DNA of 12,513 bases from Campylobacterales bacterium (GTDB lineage Bacteria > Campylobacterota > Campylobacteria > Campylobacterales > QNZT01), in the NCBI GenBank assembly GCA_027055005.1, contig JALUNR010000066.1, positions 1 to 12,513 on the forward strand, written 5' to 3'. The notes under the pieces are model-generated. The model saw only the letters and a list, made by a program, of their open reading frames with translations. It ran no database searches and was not told where the DNA came from. Both the position numbers and the translations under genes were made by a program. Below, piece after piece: positions 1 through 8,009 of this stretch. The first letter of the stretch is position 1, and every line of letters begins with the position of its first letter.

Positions 1-1177
1 CCAATGGATCTTTTTTACTTCCAAAATCAAATGCAGGAGTTGGAGTAACTGGAGTATAAATAAGATCAGCCTCTTCAAAGATAGAATCGAACTGCTCTTT
101 TATCAAATGCCTTGCTTTTTGAGCTTTGATATAGTAAGCATCATAATATCCACTACTTAAAACAAAAGTACCAAGAAGAATCCTTCTTTTTACTTCATCA
201 CCAAAGCCTTCTCCTCTAGTTTTTAAATATAACTCTTTTAAGTTTGTAACATCTGCTCTATTTCCATATCTAACACCATCATATCGACTCAAGTTTGCAC
301 TAGCCTCTGCAGTTGCTAAGATATAGTAAGTTGCCACATCATATTTTGAGTTAATCATCTTTTTATAAACTATCTTATGTCCAGCTTCTTCTAAGGCTTT
401 TATAGAGTTTTTTATCTCTCTTTGAACCTCTTCTCCAGCCTCTTCTATGTAGTTTTCTATTACCGCAATAGTAAGTTTTCTATCAGCATCTAATTTATCA
501 CTAACCTTTTCATGTAACATATTTACACTAGTAGAATCTTTTTTGTCATGACCTGCTAATATATCATACAAAATAGCCGAATCCTCTACATTTTGAGTGA
601 TAGGACCTATTTGATCTAAACTACTAGAAAATGCACTAAGTCCATATCTACTAACTTTTCCGTAAGTTGGCTTCATCCCAACACATCCACAAAAAGCTGC
701 AGGTTGCCTGATACTTCCACCTGTATCACTTCCAAGTGCTGCGATAGCAAGTCCAGCTCCAACAGCGGCTGCACTTCCACCACTACTTCCCCCAGGGACT
801 TTTGTATTATCTACTGGATTTAAAGTTTTTCCATAGTAAGAAGTTTCAGTAGAACTCCCCATAGCAAACTCATCCATATTGCATCTACCAAATGCACAGA
901 GATTATTTTCAAGCATTTTTTCTATTACAGTAGCATTATAAGGAGCTTTATATCCTTGAAGTATTTTAGAACTACAAGTAACATCCCAACCATGCACTTG
1001 GATATTGTCTTTTACAGCAATAGGAACTCCACTTCCATACTCTGACACATCACTATCCACCAACTGCTCTACATAAGCACCAATATATTTTTGTTCTTTA
1101 ATCTTTTGTTTTAAATCTTTTTTAAACTCTGATAATTCATCTTCTGAGAGTTTTAAAGCTTCTTTTAGTGTTATCAA
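1..1177 (-). CDS. gatA: GatA, glutamyl/aspartyl-tRNA amidotransferase subunit A (3' end cut off by window edge)
   Basis: This is the amidase subunit of the GatCAB complex, which releases ammonia from glutamine so that Glu-tRNA(Gln) or Asp-tRNA(Asn) can be converted to the correct aminoacyl-tRNA in the cytoplasm. The amidase-signature triad is visible: Lys56 in VPIAVKDNI, the cis-Ser at 131 in PGGSSGGSAAAVG, and the nucleophile Ser155 in GSDTGGSIRQPA; the 56/131/155 spacing matches the known Lys-Ser-Ser spacing of GatA. I read 392 codons, so about 60 C-terminal residues lie outside the window. The last residues visible, YTPVTPTPAFDFG, are family-typical. The start is TTG at 1177-1175, preceded by AGGGGA at 1187-1182 with a short spacer; no ATG is available before the conserved part, and a GTG farther upstream has no comparable ribosome site. 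It lies 46 bases after a small ORF and may be read from the motA-like promoter. Family assignment is secure. Confidence 0.96.
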   Translation of the reverse strand, partial: MITLKEALKLSEDELSEFKKDLKQKIKEQKYIGAYVEQLVDSDVSEYGSGVPIAVKDNIQVHGWDVTCSSKILQGYKAPYNATVIEKMLENNLCAFGRCNMDEFAMGSSTETSYYGKTLNPVDNTKVPGGSSGGSAAAVGAGLAIAALGSDTGGSIRQPAAFCGCVGMKPTYGKVSRYGLSAFSSSLDQIGPITQNVEDSAILYDILAGHDKKDSTSVNMLHEKVSDKLDADRKLTIAVIENYIEEAGEEVQREIKNSIKALEEAGHKIVYKKMINSKYDVATYYILATAEASANLSRYDGVRYGNRADVTNLKELYLKTRGEGFGDEVKRRILLGTFVLSSGYYDAYYIKAQKARHLIKEQFDSIFEEADLIYTPVTPTPAFDFGSKKDPL

Positions 1178-1223
1178 GACTTCCCCTATTTTACAATTTT
1201 GGGGGCATTTTAGCACAACATTA

Positions 1224-1352
1224 CTAAGAAAATAATTTTTTGAGTATCCTTTTCAAAAACCCCTGCTTCAAATGTTTCTTCTTCATATACTCTAGCTTCC
1301 AGTCAAGATAATCACTCGCTTCTTTTATATGTCTAGGCTCTAATTTATTCAT
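1224..1352 (-). CDS. Small basic protein, 42 aa, overlapping the end of the OmpA/MotB-like gene
   Basis: This ORF of 42 codons begins at ATG 1352-1350, inside the last codons of the OmpA/MotB-like gene (8-base overlap), and stops at TAG 1226-1224. It reads MNKLEPRHIKEASDYLDWKL and continues with a Lys-rich helix ending KRILKKLFS. The sequence GAGAGGA lies about ten bases upstream of the ATG, a usable ribosome site, and the overlap suggests translational coupling. I see no signal peptide or membrane segment; the protein looks like one acidic-to-basic amphipathic helical segment with two Trp/Tyr-bearing turns. I do not recognise a family. It fills a gap that would otherwise be the longest non-coding stretch of the minus-strand cluster, and its overlap with the upstream gene suggests it works with the motor pair. 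It may still be chance, given its size. Confidence 0.5.
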   Translation of the reverse strand: MNKLEPRHIKEASDYLDWKLEYMKKKHLKQGFLKRILKKLFS

Positions 1353-2391
1353 CTTGTAAAATCCTCTCTATTTCACTCATCGCCTCACTATTTTTAAGTA
1401 AAAATTTTATCTCTATTCTTCTTGAAGCCTCTTTATCTTCTATACCATTTACTTTTATAGGATCTAAATAACTCCTTCCACTAGCCATAACTAAAGATTT
1501 CAAATCATACTTTTTAGCAAAATCCAAAGAAGTTAAAAAATTCATAACCGAATATGCTCTCTTTTGGGAAAGTTCTAAGTTATAAAGATAAGTACCATCA
1601 CTATCAGTATGCCCTTCTATTACTATTTTATCAAGATACTTTCTTATTTCGTCATTGTCAACTAAAGCCTTTATATACTTACTAAATATATCTTTTAAGT
1701 TATCTTTTGCTTCATCTTTTAAAACAGCCTTACCTTTATCAAAAAGTACTTTTGAAGATAGCCTTAAAACTCCACTTTTATCAATAGTTACTTTATCTCC
1801 AAGAGCTTCTTTTAGTGCAGCTATAACTTTTATTTTTATTCCTGTTAAACTTTTGATTCTTTTTCTAGTTTTTTGAAGATCTGATACCAATCTTTCATAT
1901 CTAGTTTCTTTATCATTTAACTTATTTAAAAGTGCCACCATCTGTTCATCTTTAAGTTTCATACTATGATTTGCATCGACAAGTTGATTTGATAAGATAA
2001 GTATATTACCCTTATACTTTTTTATTTCATCATCTTTTTTTCCAATAGTTTCATTTAAATCACTAATATCAGTCTGAAGTATTACTAATTTATTGCTAAG
2101 ATTTGAAATCTTTGATTTTTGTTTTAAAAGTAAATCTTTTAACCTTTCTATTTCATCCTCTTTTAAAGATAACAAACTTTTTGTACTATTTAAAACCTTA
2201 TCTTTTTTATTTAATCTCAACTTTGTATCCAAAAGAGATTTTTCTTTAGAAGATAAATTTGATTTTAAAACTATTGACTTTACTACAATAGCACCAATCA
2301 AAAGTATAAAAACAAACAGCAACCCTGCCATTAAATCAGCATAAGAAACCCAAAAGTTGGTAGTATCACTATTCTTTTTTTTACCAAACAT
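1345..2391 (-). CDS. MotB/ZorB-like inner-membrane protein with long coiled coil and OmpA peptidoglycan-binding domain
   Basis: The 348-residue protein is the stator-like partner of the adjacent MotA/TolQ-type channel. A short cytoplasmic N-terminus leads into one membrane helix (about 14-38, WVSYADLMAGLLFVFILL). Asp19 in YADLM sits where MotB, and by similarity ZorB, carry the proton-binding aspartate. Residues about 45-182 are a Lys/Leu/Glu/Asp-rich coiled coil in the periplasm. Residues about 205-332 form an OmpA-like peptidoglycan-binding domain with the hallmarks VIEGHTDSDG (258-266), NLELSQKRA, and the RRIEIKF motif (324-330). MotB usually has a much shorter linker, so the coiled coil of about 140 residues is distinctive. 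The gene starts nine bases after the MotA-like stop, at an ATG preceded by AAGG, so the two are surely co-transcribed. A run of eight A falls in codons 4-6. Flagellar MotB itself is less likely because of the coiled coil; the actual cell function is unknown. Confidence 0.88.
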   Translation of the reverse strand: MFGKKKNSDTTNFWVSYADLMAGLLFVFILLIGAIVVKSIVLKSNLSSKEKSLLDTKLRLNKKDKVLNSTKSLLSLKEDEIERLKDLLLKQKSKISNLSNKLVILQTDISDLNETIGKKDDEIKKYKGNILILSNQLVDANHSMKLKDEQMVALLNKLNDKETRYERLVSDLQKTRKRIKSLTGIKIKVIAALKEALGDKVTIDKSGVLRLSSKVLFDKGKAVLKDEAKDNLKDIFSKYIKALVDNDEIRKYLDKIVIEGHTDSDGTYLYNLELSQKRAYSVMNFLTSLDFAKKYDLKSLVMASGRSYLDPIKVNGIEDKEASRRIEIKFLLKNSEAMSEIERILQDE

Positions 2392-2400
2392 AAAAAGCCC

Positions 2401-3501
2401 TTACTTTTTCAACAATTTTTCTATTGAATGATGATAATCACCAATACTTTTATCTACCTCATCACTTTTACTAACAACTATCTCAGCGAAATCTGCAAGT
2501 TTTTTTACAATTCCTCCTATTTCACTATCTATATTTTGAAGTGATTTTTCAACTCTTTCATCCAAATGAAACAAAGCATTGTTAAAATCAGCTAACCTTT
2601 TATCTATCAACTGTGTAGCTTCAATAGCATTTGTAGCCTTTGTTGTTGTATCTAAAGTATCTACTATTTTTTTAGAAGCATTTTCTATATTTTCACTAAT
2701 CTGCATAAAAGATTTTTGAGTACTATTTAAAAGTGTTTTATAACTTTCCACATATGAGTCATTGAACTGTTTCATAAAATGAATATTAAAATTCTCTCTC
2801 AAAGCTCCTACTAACTCATCATTATGCATTTGATTTTGAGCATATACAAAATGTTTCAAACTTGTATCATCCCAAAGATATTTGTCATAAGCTTTTTCCA
2901 CTATAAAAGCACTCTTTTCTATTTTAGATAATCCTCTTTTTTCAAAAAATAACCACCATATAGATAAAAATATACCATATATCGATGCATAAAAGGCAGT
3001 ACCCACTCCACCTAACAAAACAGATATCTCTTTATCTAAAGAATCAACAGAAGTAACAGAAAAATCAGGCATAGACATAGCAATAGATACAAATGTACCC
3101 AAAATACCAAGCATAGGAAAAATAGTAGTTGCTACCGATGCAAAGTTATCATTTCTTATTTTTGAGTAGTAAGTTTTAAAAAAGTCATTTACTTTTAAAG
3201 TTGACTTTTTTTCAGTCCCTATCTTTAAAAGAGTCCTTCTTATACTTTTTTTTAACTCCTTTTCCATATCATCAAAACTATTTTTTATCTTACAAAAACT
3301 ATAATAAGCATTGTGTGGAATAAAAAACAAAAATATAAAAAAGATTATACCAATAGTTATAAGAGTATGTATTTCCATCTTAAATGGCAAATAGTGAAAA
3401 TAACTAGCCACCACGATTGCAAAAACTGCAAAAGGAACTGACAAAATAAACAAATAACTCAAAAATGTAAAACACCCTCTCTTCTGACTTTTAGATAGCA
3501 T
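2401..3501 (-). CDS. MotA/TolQ/ExbB-like proton-channel protein with long helical cytoplasmic tail
   Basis: The 366-residue membrane protein has two N-terminal helices (about 13-35 and 47-63), a cytoplasmic loop, and two further helices (about 121-145 and 160-186). The second pair carries the family-typical TIFPMLGILGTFVSI and LLGGVGTAFYASIYGIF segments, which line the ion path in MotA, TolQ and ExbB. After residue 187 comes a cytoplasmic tail of roughly 175 residues, largely helical and rich in Asn, Lys, Asp and Ser with heptad-like spacing. Flagellar MotA and TolQ lack such a tail, whereas ZorA of Zorya systems has one. I chose ATG at 3501-3499 because AAGGA lies six bases before it; an in-frame GTG one codon earlier would be too close to that site. 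It has its own promoter and is followed at once by the OmpA/MotB-like gene. Likely role: ion-driven force generator; its partner process is not evident. Confidence 0.87.
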   Translation of the reverse strand: MLSKSQKRGCFTFLSYLFILSVPFAVFAIVVASYFHYLPFKMEIHTLITIGIIFFIFLFFIPHNAYYSFCKIKNSFDDMEKELKKSIRRTLLKIGTEKKSTLKVNDFFKTYYSKIRNDNFASVATTIFPMLGILGTFVSIAMSMPDFSVTSVDSLDKEISVLLGGVGTAFYASIYGIFLSIWWLFFEKRGLSKIEKSAFIVEKAYDKYLWDDTSLKHFVYAQNQMHNDELVGALRENFNIHFMKQFNDSYVESYKTLLNSTQKSFMQISENIENASKKIVDTLDTTTKATNAIEATQLIDKRLADFNNALFHLDERVEKSLQNIDSEIGGIVKKLADFAEIVVSKSDEVDKSIGDYHHSIEKLLKK

Positions 3502-3531
3502 CACTATTCCTTATTAAAATAATATAATGAA

Positions 3532-3560
3532 ATGATAACTAAATAAATAAATATTGTCAA
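3532..3560 (-). promoter_or_regulatory. Sigma-70-type promoter for the motA-like/ompA-like unit
   Basis: On the minus strand a perfect -35 box TTGACA (3560-3555) is followed by exactly 17 bases and a -10 box TATCAT (3537-3532). The spacer consists largely of three ATTT/TTTA repeats. Transcription would begin near 3525, giving a leader of about 25 bases before the ATG at 3501. A perfect -35 is uncommon in Campylobacterota, where -35 boxes are usually weak, so this unit may be well expressed on its own despite lying in a co-directional cluster. Confidence 0.65.
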
Positions 3561-3586
3561 TTAAAAAAGTTAATTTATATTTACTT

Positions 3587-4615
3587 CTAAGAAAATTGTA
3601 ATAATCTCTCCTCAATTTGTTTTTTTATGTTTCCATAAACAAAACTATCTTTAAATTCACCAAATCTTCCTCCACTAGCATTTGCATGTCCACCACCATC
3701 AAAAACTTCTTTTGCTAAAAGACTCACATCCATCTTATTATTTGCACGAAATCCTATATTTTTTCTACTATTTATATCCATAAAAAAATCAAACTCAGGA
3801 TTATTTACTAAAAATAGGTTTCCTATGATAGAAGTATTCCCAACAGAGTATGTCAAGATTCCTTTTTTATCCTTATAATAAACACTCATAGCATCTTTAT
3901 TTTTACTTAAAAGCTCAACTACAAAATGGCTAACTAAGTTTTCTAATGTATCATTTTTACCACTTATAAAAAATTTCTTTTTTATAAAATGCAGTTCATC
4001 ATCTAAAACTATGTGTGCATCTTTACTATTTATAAGTTTCAATCCATTTTCTAATAAATATTCTATATATTTTATATTATCTTTTGGGAACATTATTCTA
4101 TTTATTTCTCTTGAACTCATAACATACCGAGCCAATACTTTTCCAACTTCAAATCTTTTCTTTTGCTCAACTAGCCAAATATCATAAGCATTTACAGCAT
4201 CCACATACTCTTCAAGCTCATCAATTCCACCACTACTTTTAAACCAATCATATGTAATCTTAGTAGCCGACCTTTTAGTATCCAAAAAATACCAACTATA
4301 CTTTTGACTAACTTCTTCACCACTTTTATGATGATCCAACAGCAAAATCTCAATATCTTTTTCACTTTTATTAACACTATTTTGTAAAAAATCTGCTTCA
4401 TTTAGATTTAAATTTAAGTCTGTTATCAAAATAAAATACTTTTTAAACTTATCATCTTTTTCTATATTATCAAGTATTTCTCTTAATCTTTCCCCTATCT
4501 CTTCACCATAATTTGAGTTATAAAACTCTATATTTTCAAACACTTTTGTTGCAATAATCTGACAACTATACCCATCCAAATCTATGTGCGAAAGATGATA
4601 AACTTTTTTATTCAT
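3587..4615 (-). CDS. DHH/DHHA1 family phosphoesterase (nanoRNase/pAp-phosphatase-like)
   Basis: The 342-residue cytoplasmic protein belongs to the DHH superfamily of metal-dependent phosphoesterases, which includes RecJ and NrnA and which cleaves short RNAs, pAp or cyclic-dinucleotide products. The motifs appear in order: HIDLDG (10-15), ITDLNL with Asp66, LLLDHHKSGE with the DHH at 94-96, VNAYDIW with Asp145, and the DHHA1 signature DGGGHANASGG (306-316). All expected metal ligands look intact. Length fits the compact NrnA type rather than the longer RecJ exonuclease. It starts nine bases after the flhA stop at ATG 4615-4613, with AAGGA overlapping the flhA stop region, so it is translated from the flhA message. 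From memory, a homologue also sits next to flhA in Helicobacter pylori, which suggests an old linkage. Substrate cannot be told from sequence alone. Confidence 0.9.
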   Translation of the reverse strand: MNKKVYHLSHIDLDGYSCQIIATKVFENIEFYNSNYGEEIGERLREILDNIEKDDKFKKYFILITDLNLNLNEADFLQNSVNKSEKDIEILLLDHHKSGEEVSQKYSWYFLDTKRSATKITYDWFKSSGGIDELEEYVDAVNAYDIWLVEQKKRFEVGKVLARYVMSSREINRIMFPKDNIKYIEYLLENGLKLINSKDAHIVLDDELHFIKKKFFISGKNDTLENLVSHFVVELLSKNKDAMSVYYKDKKGILTYSVGNTSIIGNLFLVNNPEFDFFMDINSRKNIGFRANNKMDVSLLAKEVFDGGGHANASGGRFGEFKDSFVYGNIKKQIEERLLQFS

Positions 4616-4624
4616 TATATTCCT

Positions 4625-6784
4625 TTATAAGTCTTCTATTTCAATAGAACCCAAAACTTCAAATTTAGCTGTTGAATCTATCTCCGCATGAGAAAGTACT
4701 ACAACATCTAATCCAAACTTTTTAAATATGTCTGCCAAAGATTTTCTAAGCTGTGGATCTACTATCAAAATAACAGGTGCTACTCCCCTTGCCAATATTT
4801 CAGCTGCTTTATCACTAACAGAACTTACAAGTGAATTTATACCAGAAATATTTAAAAGTAACTCTTTATATCCATCTCTATCTATCAACTTCTCTAAAAG
4901 TTTTTGTTCAGTAGGTGGAGATAGTGTTATCAATTTTATAACTCCATTTTCATCAGAATATTGTTTTGTAATAACCCTTGCCAATTTAGCCCTAACTTGT
5001 TCAACTATCAAATCAACACTTTTACTAACCTCCGCGATATCACTAATAGTTTCTAATATTGTTATCATATCTTTTATAGGAAGCTTTTGAGATAGTAATT
5101 CTTTTAAAACTTTTTGAATCAAACCAATAGATGCAACTCTTAAAACATCATCTACAACAACAGGATATGTTTTTTTCACATTATCTAAAAGTTCATGTAC
5201 ATCTTGACGAGTCAAAAGCTCATCTGCATGTTCTTTTAAAAGTTCTGTTATATGAGTTGATATCACAGTGGAAGGATCAACAACTGTATAACCCATAGTT
5301 ATAGCTTCTTCTTTTAAATCTGAATCAATCCAAATAGCATCAAGTCCAAAAGCTGGTTCTTTTGTTTTTATACCGTCAAGTTCTCCACTAGATAATCCAC
5401 TATCCATAGCTAGAAACTTATCTGCATATATTTCACCACCTCCTATTTCTGCACCTTTTAAAAGAAGTTGATAGTTATTTGGAGGTAGATGCAAATTATC
5501 TCGTATCCTTATTTTTGGTACTACAAATCCAAAATCACTTGCCATTTTTCGTCTAGTAGTCTTTATCTTTTCAAGCAAATCTCCATTCATATTTGGATCA
5601 GCTAGTTTTATAAGTGCATATCCTAAATCTAACTCTAAAATTTCTTGCTTTAAAATATCCTCAATAGCTTTTTCTTCATCCTCAGGAGTTAAACTTTCTT
5701 GAGCCAAACCACTACTAGTTACACCCTCTTCTTGTTCTTCTTCTACTCCCTGTTGCGAAACTTCATTACTAGGTACTTCATTTTTACTTTTATATACATT
5801 GTATCCCAACCATAAAAATATAAGCCCAACAAATCCCAAAGAAATTGTAGGAAGACCAGGAACAAGAGCAAATACTAGCAAAATAAACCCAACAATAAGC
5901 AAAGTTTTATAATCATTGAAAAGTTGATCTATCGCACCATCAGCAAAACTTCCACCATCTTTACTAGCTCTAGTTATAATAATACCAGTAGCAGTTGACA
6001 TAATAAGTGCTGGAAGTTGAGATACTAAACCATCTCCAATAGTAAGTATTGTATAAGTAGAAGCTGAAGCAGCAGCATCTAAATCAAACTGAAACATACC
6101 TATCAAAAATCCACCAACTATATTGATAATAGTTATGATTATACCTGCTACTGCATCACCTTTTACAAACTTACTAGAACCATCCATTGCTCCATAAAAA
6201 TTTGCCTCTCCTATGATAGCTTCTCTTCTACTTCTTGCAGTTGCTTCATCTATAAGCCCCGCATTCAAATCTGCATCGATAGCCATCTGTTTTCCAGGCA
6301 TTGCATCAAGAGTAAATCTAGCAGCAACCTCAGCAACTCTTGTTGAACCTTTAGTAATAACCATAAAATTAATCAAAACCAAAATAATAAAAACAATAAC
6401 ACCTATAACATAGTTTCCACCAACAACAAACTGTCCAAAAGATGTAATAATATCACTAACAGCCTCTGGTCCTTGATATCCTTTACTAAGTATCATTCTA
6501 GTCGTAGCTATATTTAAAGAAAGTCTATATAATGTAATAATCAAAATCAAAGTCGGAAATGTAGTCAAATCAGTAGGTTTTGGAATATAAAGTGAAATCA
6601 TCATAATAAGCACTGCAACTGCTAAGGAAATAGTCAAAAACAAATCCAATATAGCACTAGGAAGAGGCACTATAATAATAGCCAAAATCATTAATACAAA
6701 TGCAACAATAGCTAAATCTTTTGACTTTTTTACAACACTGAAAATATCAGCTATTTTATTACTCCCTGCTACTGCATCAGCCAA
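4625..6784 (-). CDS. flhA: FlhA, flagellar type III export apparatus protein
   Basis: FlhA forms the nonameric ring of the flagellar export gate and uses the proton motive force to pass rod, hook and filament subunits. The 719-residue protein has the usual size. About eight membrane helices occupy residues 25-330, interrupted by the FHIPEP signature segment around 149-185 (VAEVAARFTLDAMPGK then QMAIDADLNAG) and by GAMDGSSKFVKGDAVAG (198-214). An acidic, Gln/Ser-rich linker (about 335-375) leads to the cytosolic ring domain (about 380-719). The start is TTG at 6784-6782: AGGAT at 6795-6791 lies six bases before it, the only nearby ATG is out of frame and immediately followed by TAA, and the first conserved residues follow directly. 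It lies 14 bases after the Rrf2 gene. No sigma-54 or sigma-28 flagellar promoter is evident just upstream. Confidence 0.98.
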   Translation of the reverse strand: MADAVAGSNKIADIFSVVKKSKDLAIVAFVLMILAIIIVPLPSAILDLFLTISLAVAVLIMMISLYIPKPTDLTTFPTLILIITLYRLSLNIATTRMILSKGYQGPEAVSDIITSFGQFVVGGNYVIGVIVFIILVLINFMVITKGSTRVAEVAARFTLDAMPGKQMAIDADLNAGLIDEATARSRREAIIGEANFYGAMDGSSKFVKGDAVAGIIITIINIVGGFLIGMFQFDLDAAASASTYTILTIGDGLVSQLPALIMSTATGIIITRASKDGGSFADGAIDQLFNDYKTLLIVGFILLVFALVPGLPTISLGFVGLIFLWLGYNVYKSKNEVPSNEVSQQGVEEEQEEGVTSSGLAQESLTPEDEEKAIEDILKQEILELDLGYALIKLADPNMNGDLLEKIKTTRRKMASDFGFVVPKIRIRDNLHLPPNNYQLLLKGAEIGGGEIYADKFLAMDSGLSSGELDGIKTKEPAFGLDAIWIDSDLKEEAITMGYTVVDPSTVISTHITELLKEHADELLTRQDVHELLDNVKKTYPVVVDDVLRVASIGLIQKVLKELLSQKLPIKDMITILETISDIAEVSKSVDLIVEQVRAKLARVITKQYSDENGVIKLITLSPPTEQKLLEKLIDRDGYKELLLNISGINSLVSSVSDKAAEILARGVAPVILIVDPQLRKSLADIFKKFGLDVVVLSHAEIDSTAKFEVLGSIEIEDL

Positions 6785-6798
6785 ATTTACATCCTATG

Positions 6799-7197
6799 CT
6801 ATACTATATCTTGAAGTGTCAAATCATCAAAAAACTCATCTACCTTTTTTTGAAACTTATTTAGAAAAGGCCAAATCATACAAAAGTCACCTTTACCACT
6901 AGGACAATGACTTTGTTTTGTAGAACACTCAAAAACAACTATTGGCTTTTTCTCAACTATTTCAATAACTCTTTTTAAATTAATCTCTTTTGGTTTTTTG
7001 TTAAGAACAAATCCCCCTTTTGCCCCTTTATAAGACTTTAAAATCTCTTCACGAGAGAGAGATTGTAAAACTTTTGCTAAAAAACTTCTTGAAATATCCA
7101 ATCTTTTTGATAAAGTATCCACATCACTTGGTTCCTCTGACTTACTCATCAAAATCAATGATAAAAGGGCATATTCACTTGCTCTTGTTAATAACAT
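6799..7197 (-). CDS. Rrf2-family transcriptional regulator with three conserved cysteines
   Basis: The 132-residue protein is a typical Rrf2/IscR/NsrR-type winged-helix regulator. The N-terminal MLLTRASEYALLSLILMS start, the recognition region DISRSFLAKVLQSLSREEIL (35-54) and the wing KGAKGGFVLNKKPKEI (57-72) match the family. Cys91, Cys98 and Cys106 (spaced x6 and x7) lie in the region that binds an iron-sulphur cluster in IscR and NsrR, so an Fe-S-based redox, nitric-oxide or iron sensor is plausible; cluster binding itself is not shown by sequence. ATG 7197-7195 is preceded by AGGAAT, which overlaps the stop of the OmpA lipoprotein gene, and flhA follows after 14 bases. The operon context suggests it may regulate its own operon or respond to envelope/redox state, but its targets are unknown. 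It lacks the extra features of a cysteine-metabolism CymR. Confidence 0.92.
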   Translation of the reverse strand: MLLTRASEYALLSLILMSKSEEPSDVDTLSKRLDISRSFLAKVLQSLSREEILKSYKGAKGGFVLNKKPKEINLKRVIEIVEKKPIVVFECSTKQSHCPSGKGDFCMIWPFLNKFQKKVDEFFDDLTLQDIV

Positions 7198-7208
7198 ATT
7201 TTATATTC

Positions 7209-8009
7209 CTATTCTAAAATTGCAACAATTCTATTGTTTTGGTTTCTACCTTTTTCATCATCATTTGATCCAACAAAATCAACTGCACCTTTTGGTTCTA
7301 CATCTATTCTATTTTCATCTATACCTTTATCAACCAACTCTTCTTTTAACCTATTTGCTCGTCTTAGTGCCATATCTATACTATAAGCAGTACTACCTAT
7401 TCCATCTGTATAACTATTTAATACTAATTTTTTTGAACTATTTTTGGTTAAATAATTTGCCAAATAGGATATCAAACCTTTAAGTTTAGAATTTAAAATC
7501 AAATCATCATTGTCAAAATATTTACCATTTATAGTAAAAGTATTATTATCTCCACCAAAACTTTGTTTTAACTCATCAACTCCAGTTACCAAAGTAGCCT
7601 CTCCACTACTGTCATCTTCAACATCACTTTCATCTGCATTGGTATCTTGCTGATGTTTCGCATCAGCTATTGCTTCATTTCTTTTAACAACTATATCATT
7701 TACTTCATTTGTAAGTTCATACTCTTTTTTTGTAAGTTCGGCTATTTTAACTTGTTTTTTCAAAAGTTTTGCATAATATTTAGCCATCTCACTATTGTCC
7801 ATATTTGATAACACTTTAGCAATTTTTGTAGCTTTATATAACTCTTCTGAAGCATACTTTTGCACTGCTTTATCAGATTTTGCTCTTTTATATGACAACA
7901 TAGCACTTCTCACTTCTGCATTATCAACCATGGGAGTAGAAACAGATACATTTTTACTAGAACAACCTACAAACATAAAACCAACTATTAAAATAAATAA
8001 AAATCTCAT
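7209..8009 (-). CDS. OmpA-domain outer-membrane lipoprotein with helical N-terminal half
   Basis: The 266-residue product has a lipoprotein signal peptide, MRFLFILIVGFMFVGC, with the lipidated Cys at 16. Residues about 30-118 form a helical region (SYKRAKSDKAVQKYASEELYK onward) resembling the DUF4398 helical domain. An acidic, Asp/Ser-rich linker spans about 121-145. Residues about 155-266 are an OmpA-like peptidoglycan-binding domain with LNSYTDGIGSTAYSIDMALR in place of the usual GHTD-type loop and NQNNRIVAILE at the end; the first His of the loop is replaced. It probably tethers the outer membrane to peptidoglycan. I chose ATG 8009-8007, six bases after AAGGA, rather than the TTG one codon earlier. 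Its A is shared with the TGA stop of the preceding lipoprotein gene, so the two are translationally coupled. It is not the canonical Pal of a Tol-Pal cluster. Confidence 0.85.
   Translation of the reverse strand: MRFLFILIVGFMFVGCSSKNVSVSTPMVDNAEVRSAMLSYKRAKSDKAVQKYASEELYKATKIAKVLSNMDNSEMAKYYAKLLKKQVKIAELTKKEYELTNEVNDIVVKRNEAIADAKHQQDTNADESDVEDDSSGEATLVTGVDELKQSFGGDNNTFTINGKYFDNDDLILNSKLKGLISYLANYLTKNSSKKLVLNSYTDGIGSTAYSIDMALRRANRLKEELVDKGIDENRIDVEPKGAVDFVGSNDDEKGRNQNNRIVAILE

Noticed and set aside
3561..3586. ATTAA-CTTTTTT-AAT hairpin as a terminator after the DHH gene
   Set aside because: The stem is short, has no G+C, and is not followed by a proper T-run at the right place; it merges with the -35 region of the next promoter.
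1224..4615. A complete Zorya anti-phage system made of the motor pair plus neighbours
   Set aside because: No ZorC, ZorD helicase or ZorE nuclease is present; the DHH phosphoesterase is a housekeeping-type nanoRNase linked to flhA, and gatA is a translation gene. Only the motor architecture is similar.
4728..5090. Plus-strand ORF of 120 codons opposite flhA
   Set aside because: It lies antisense within the conserved FlhA cytosolic domain and has no recognisable features or ribosome site; a shadow frame. The other short opposite-strand frames inside genes were rejected for the same reason.
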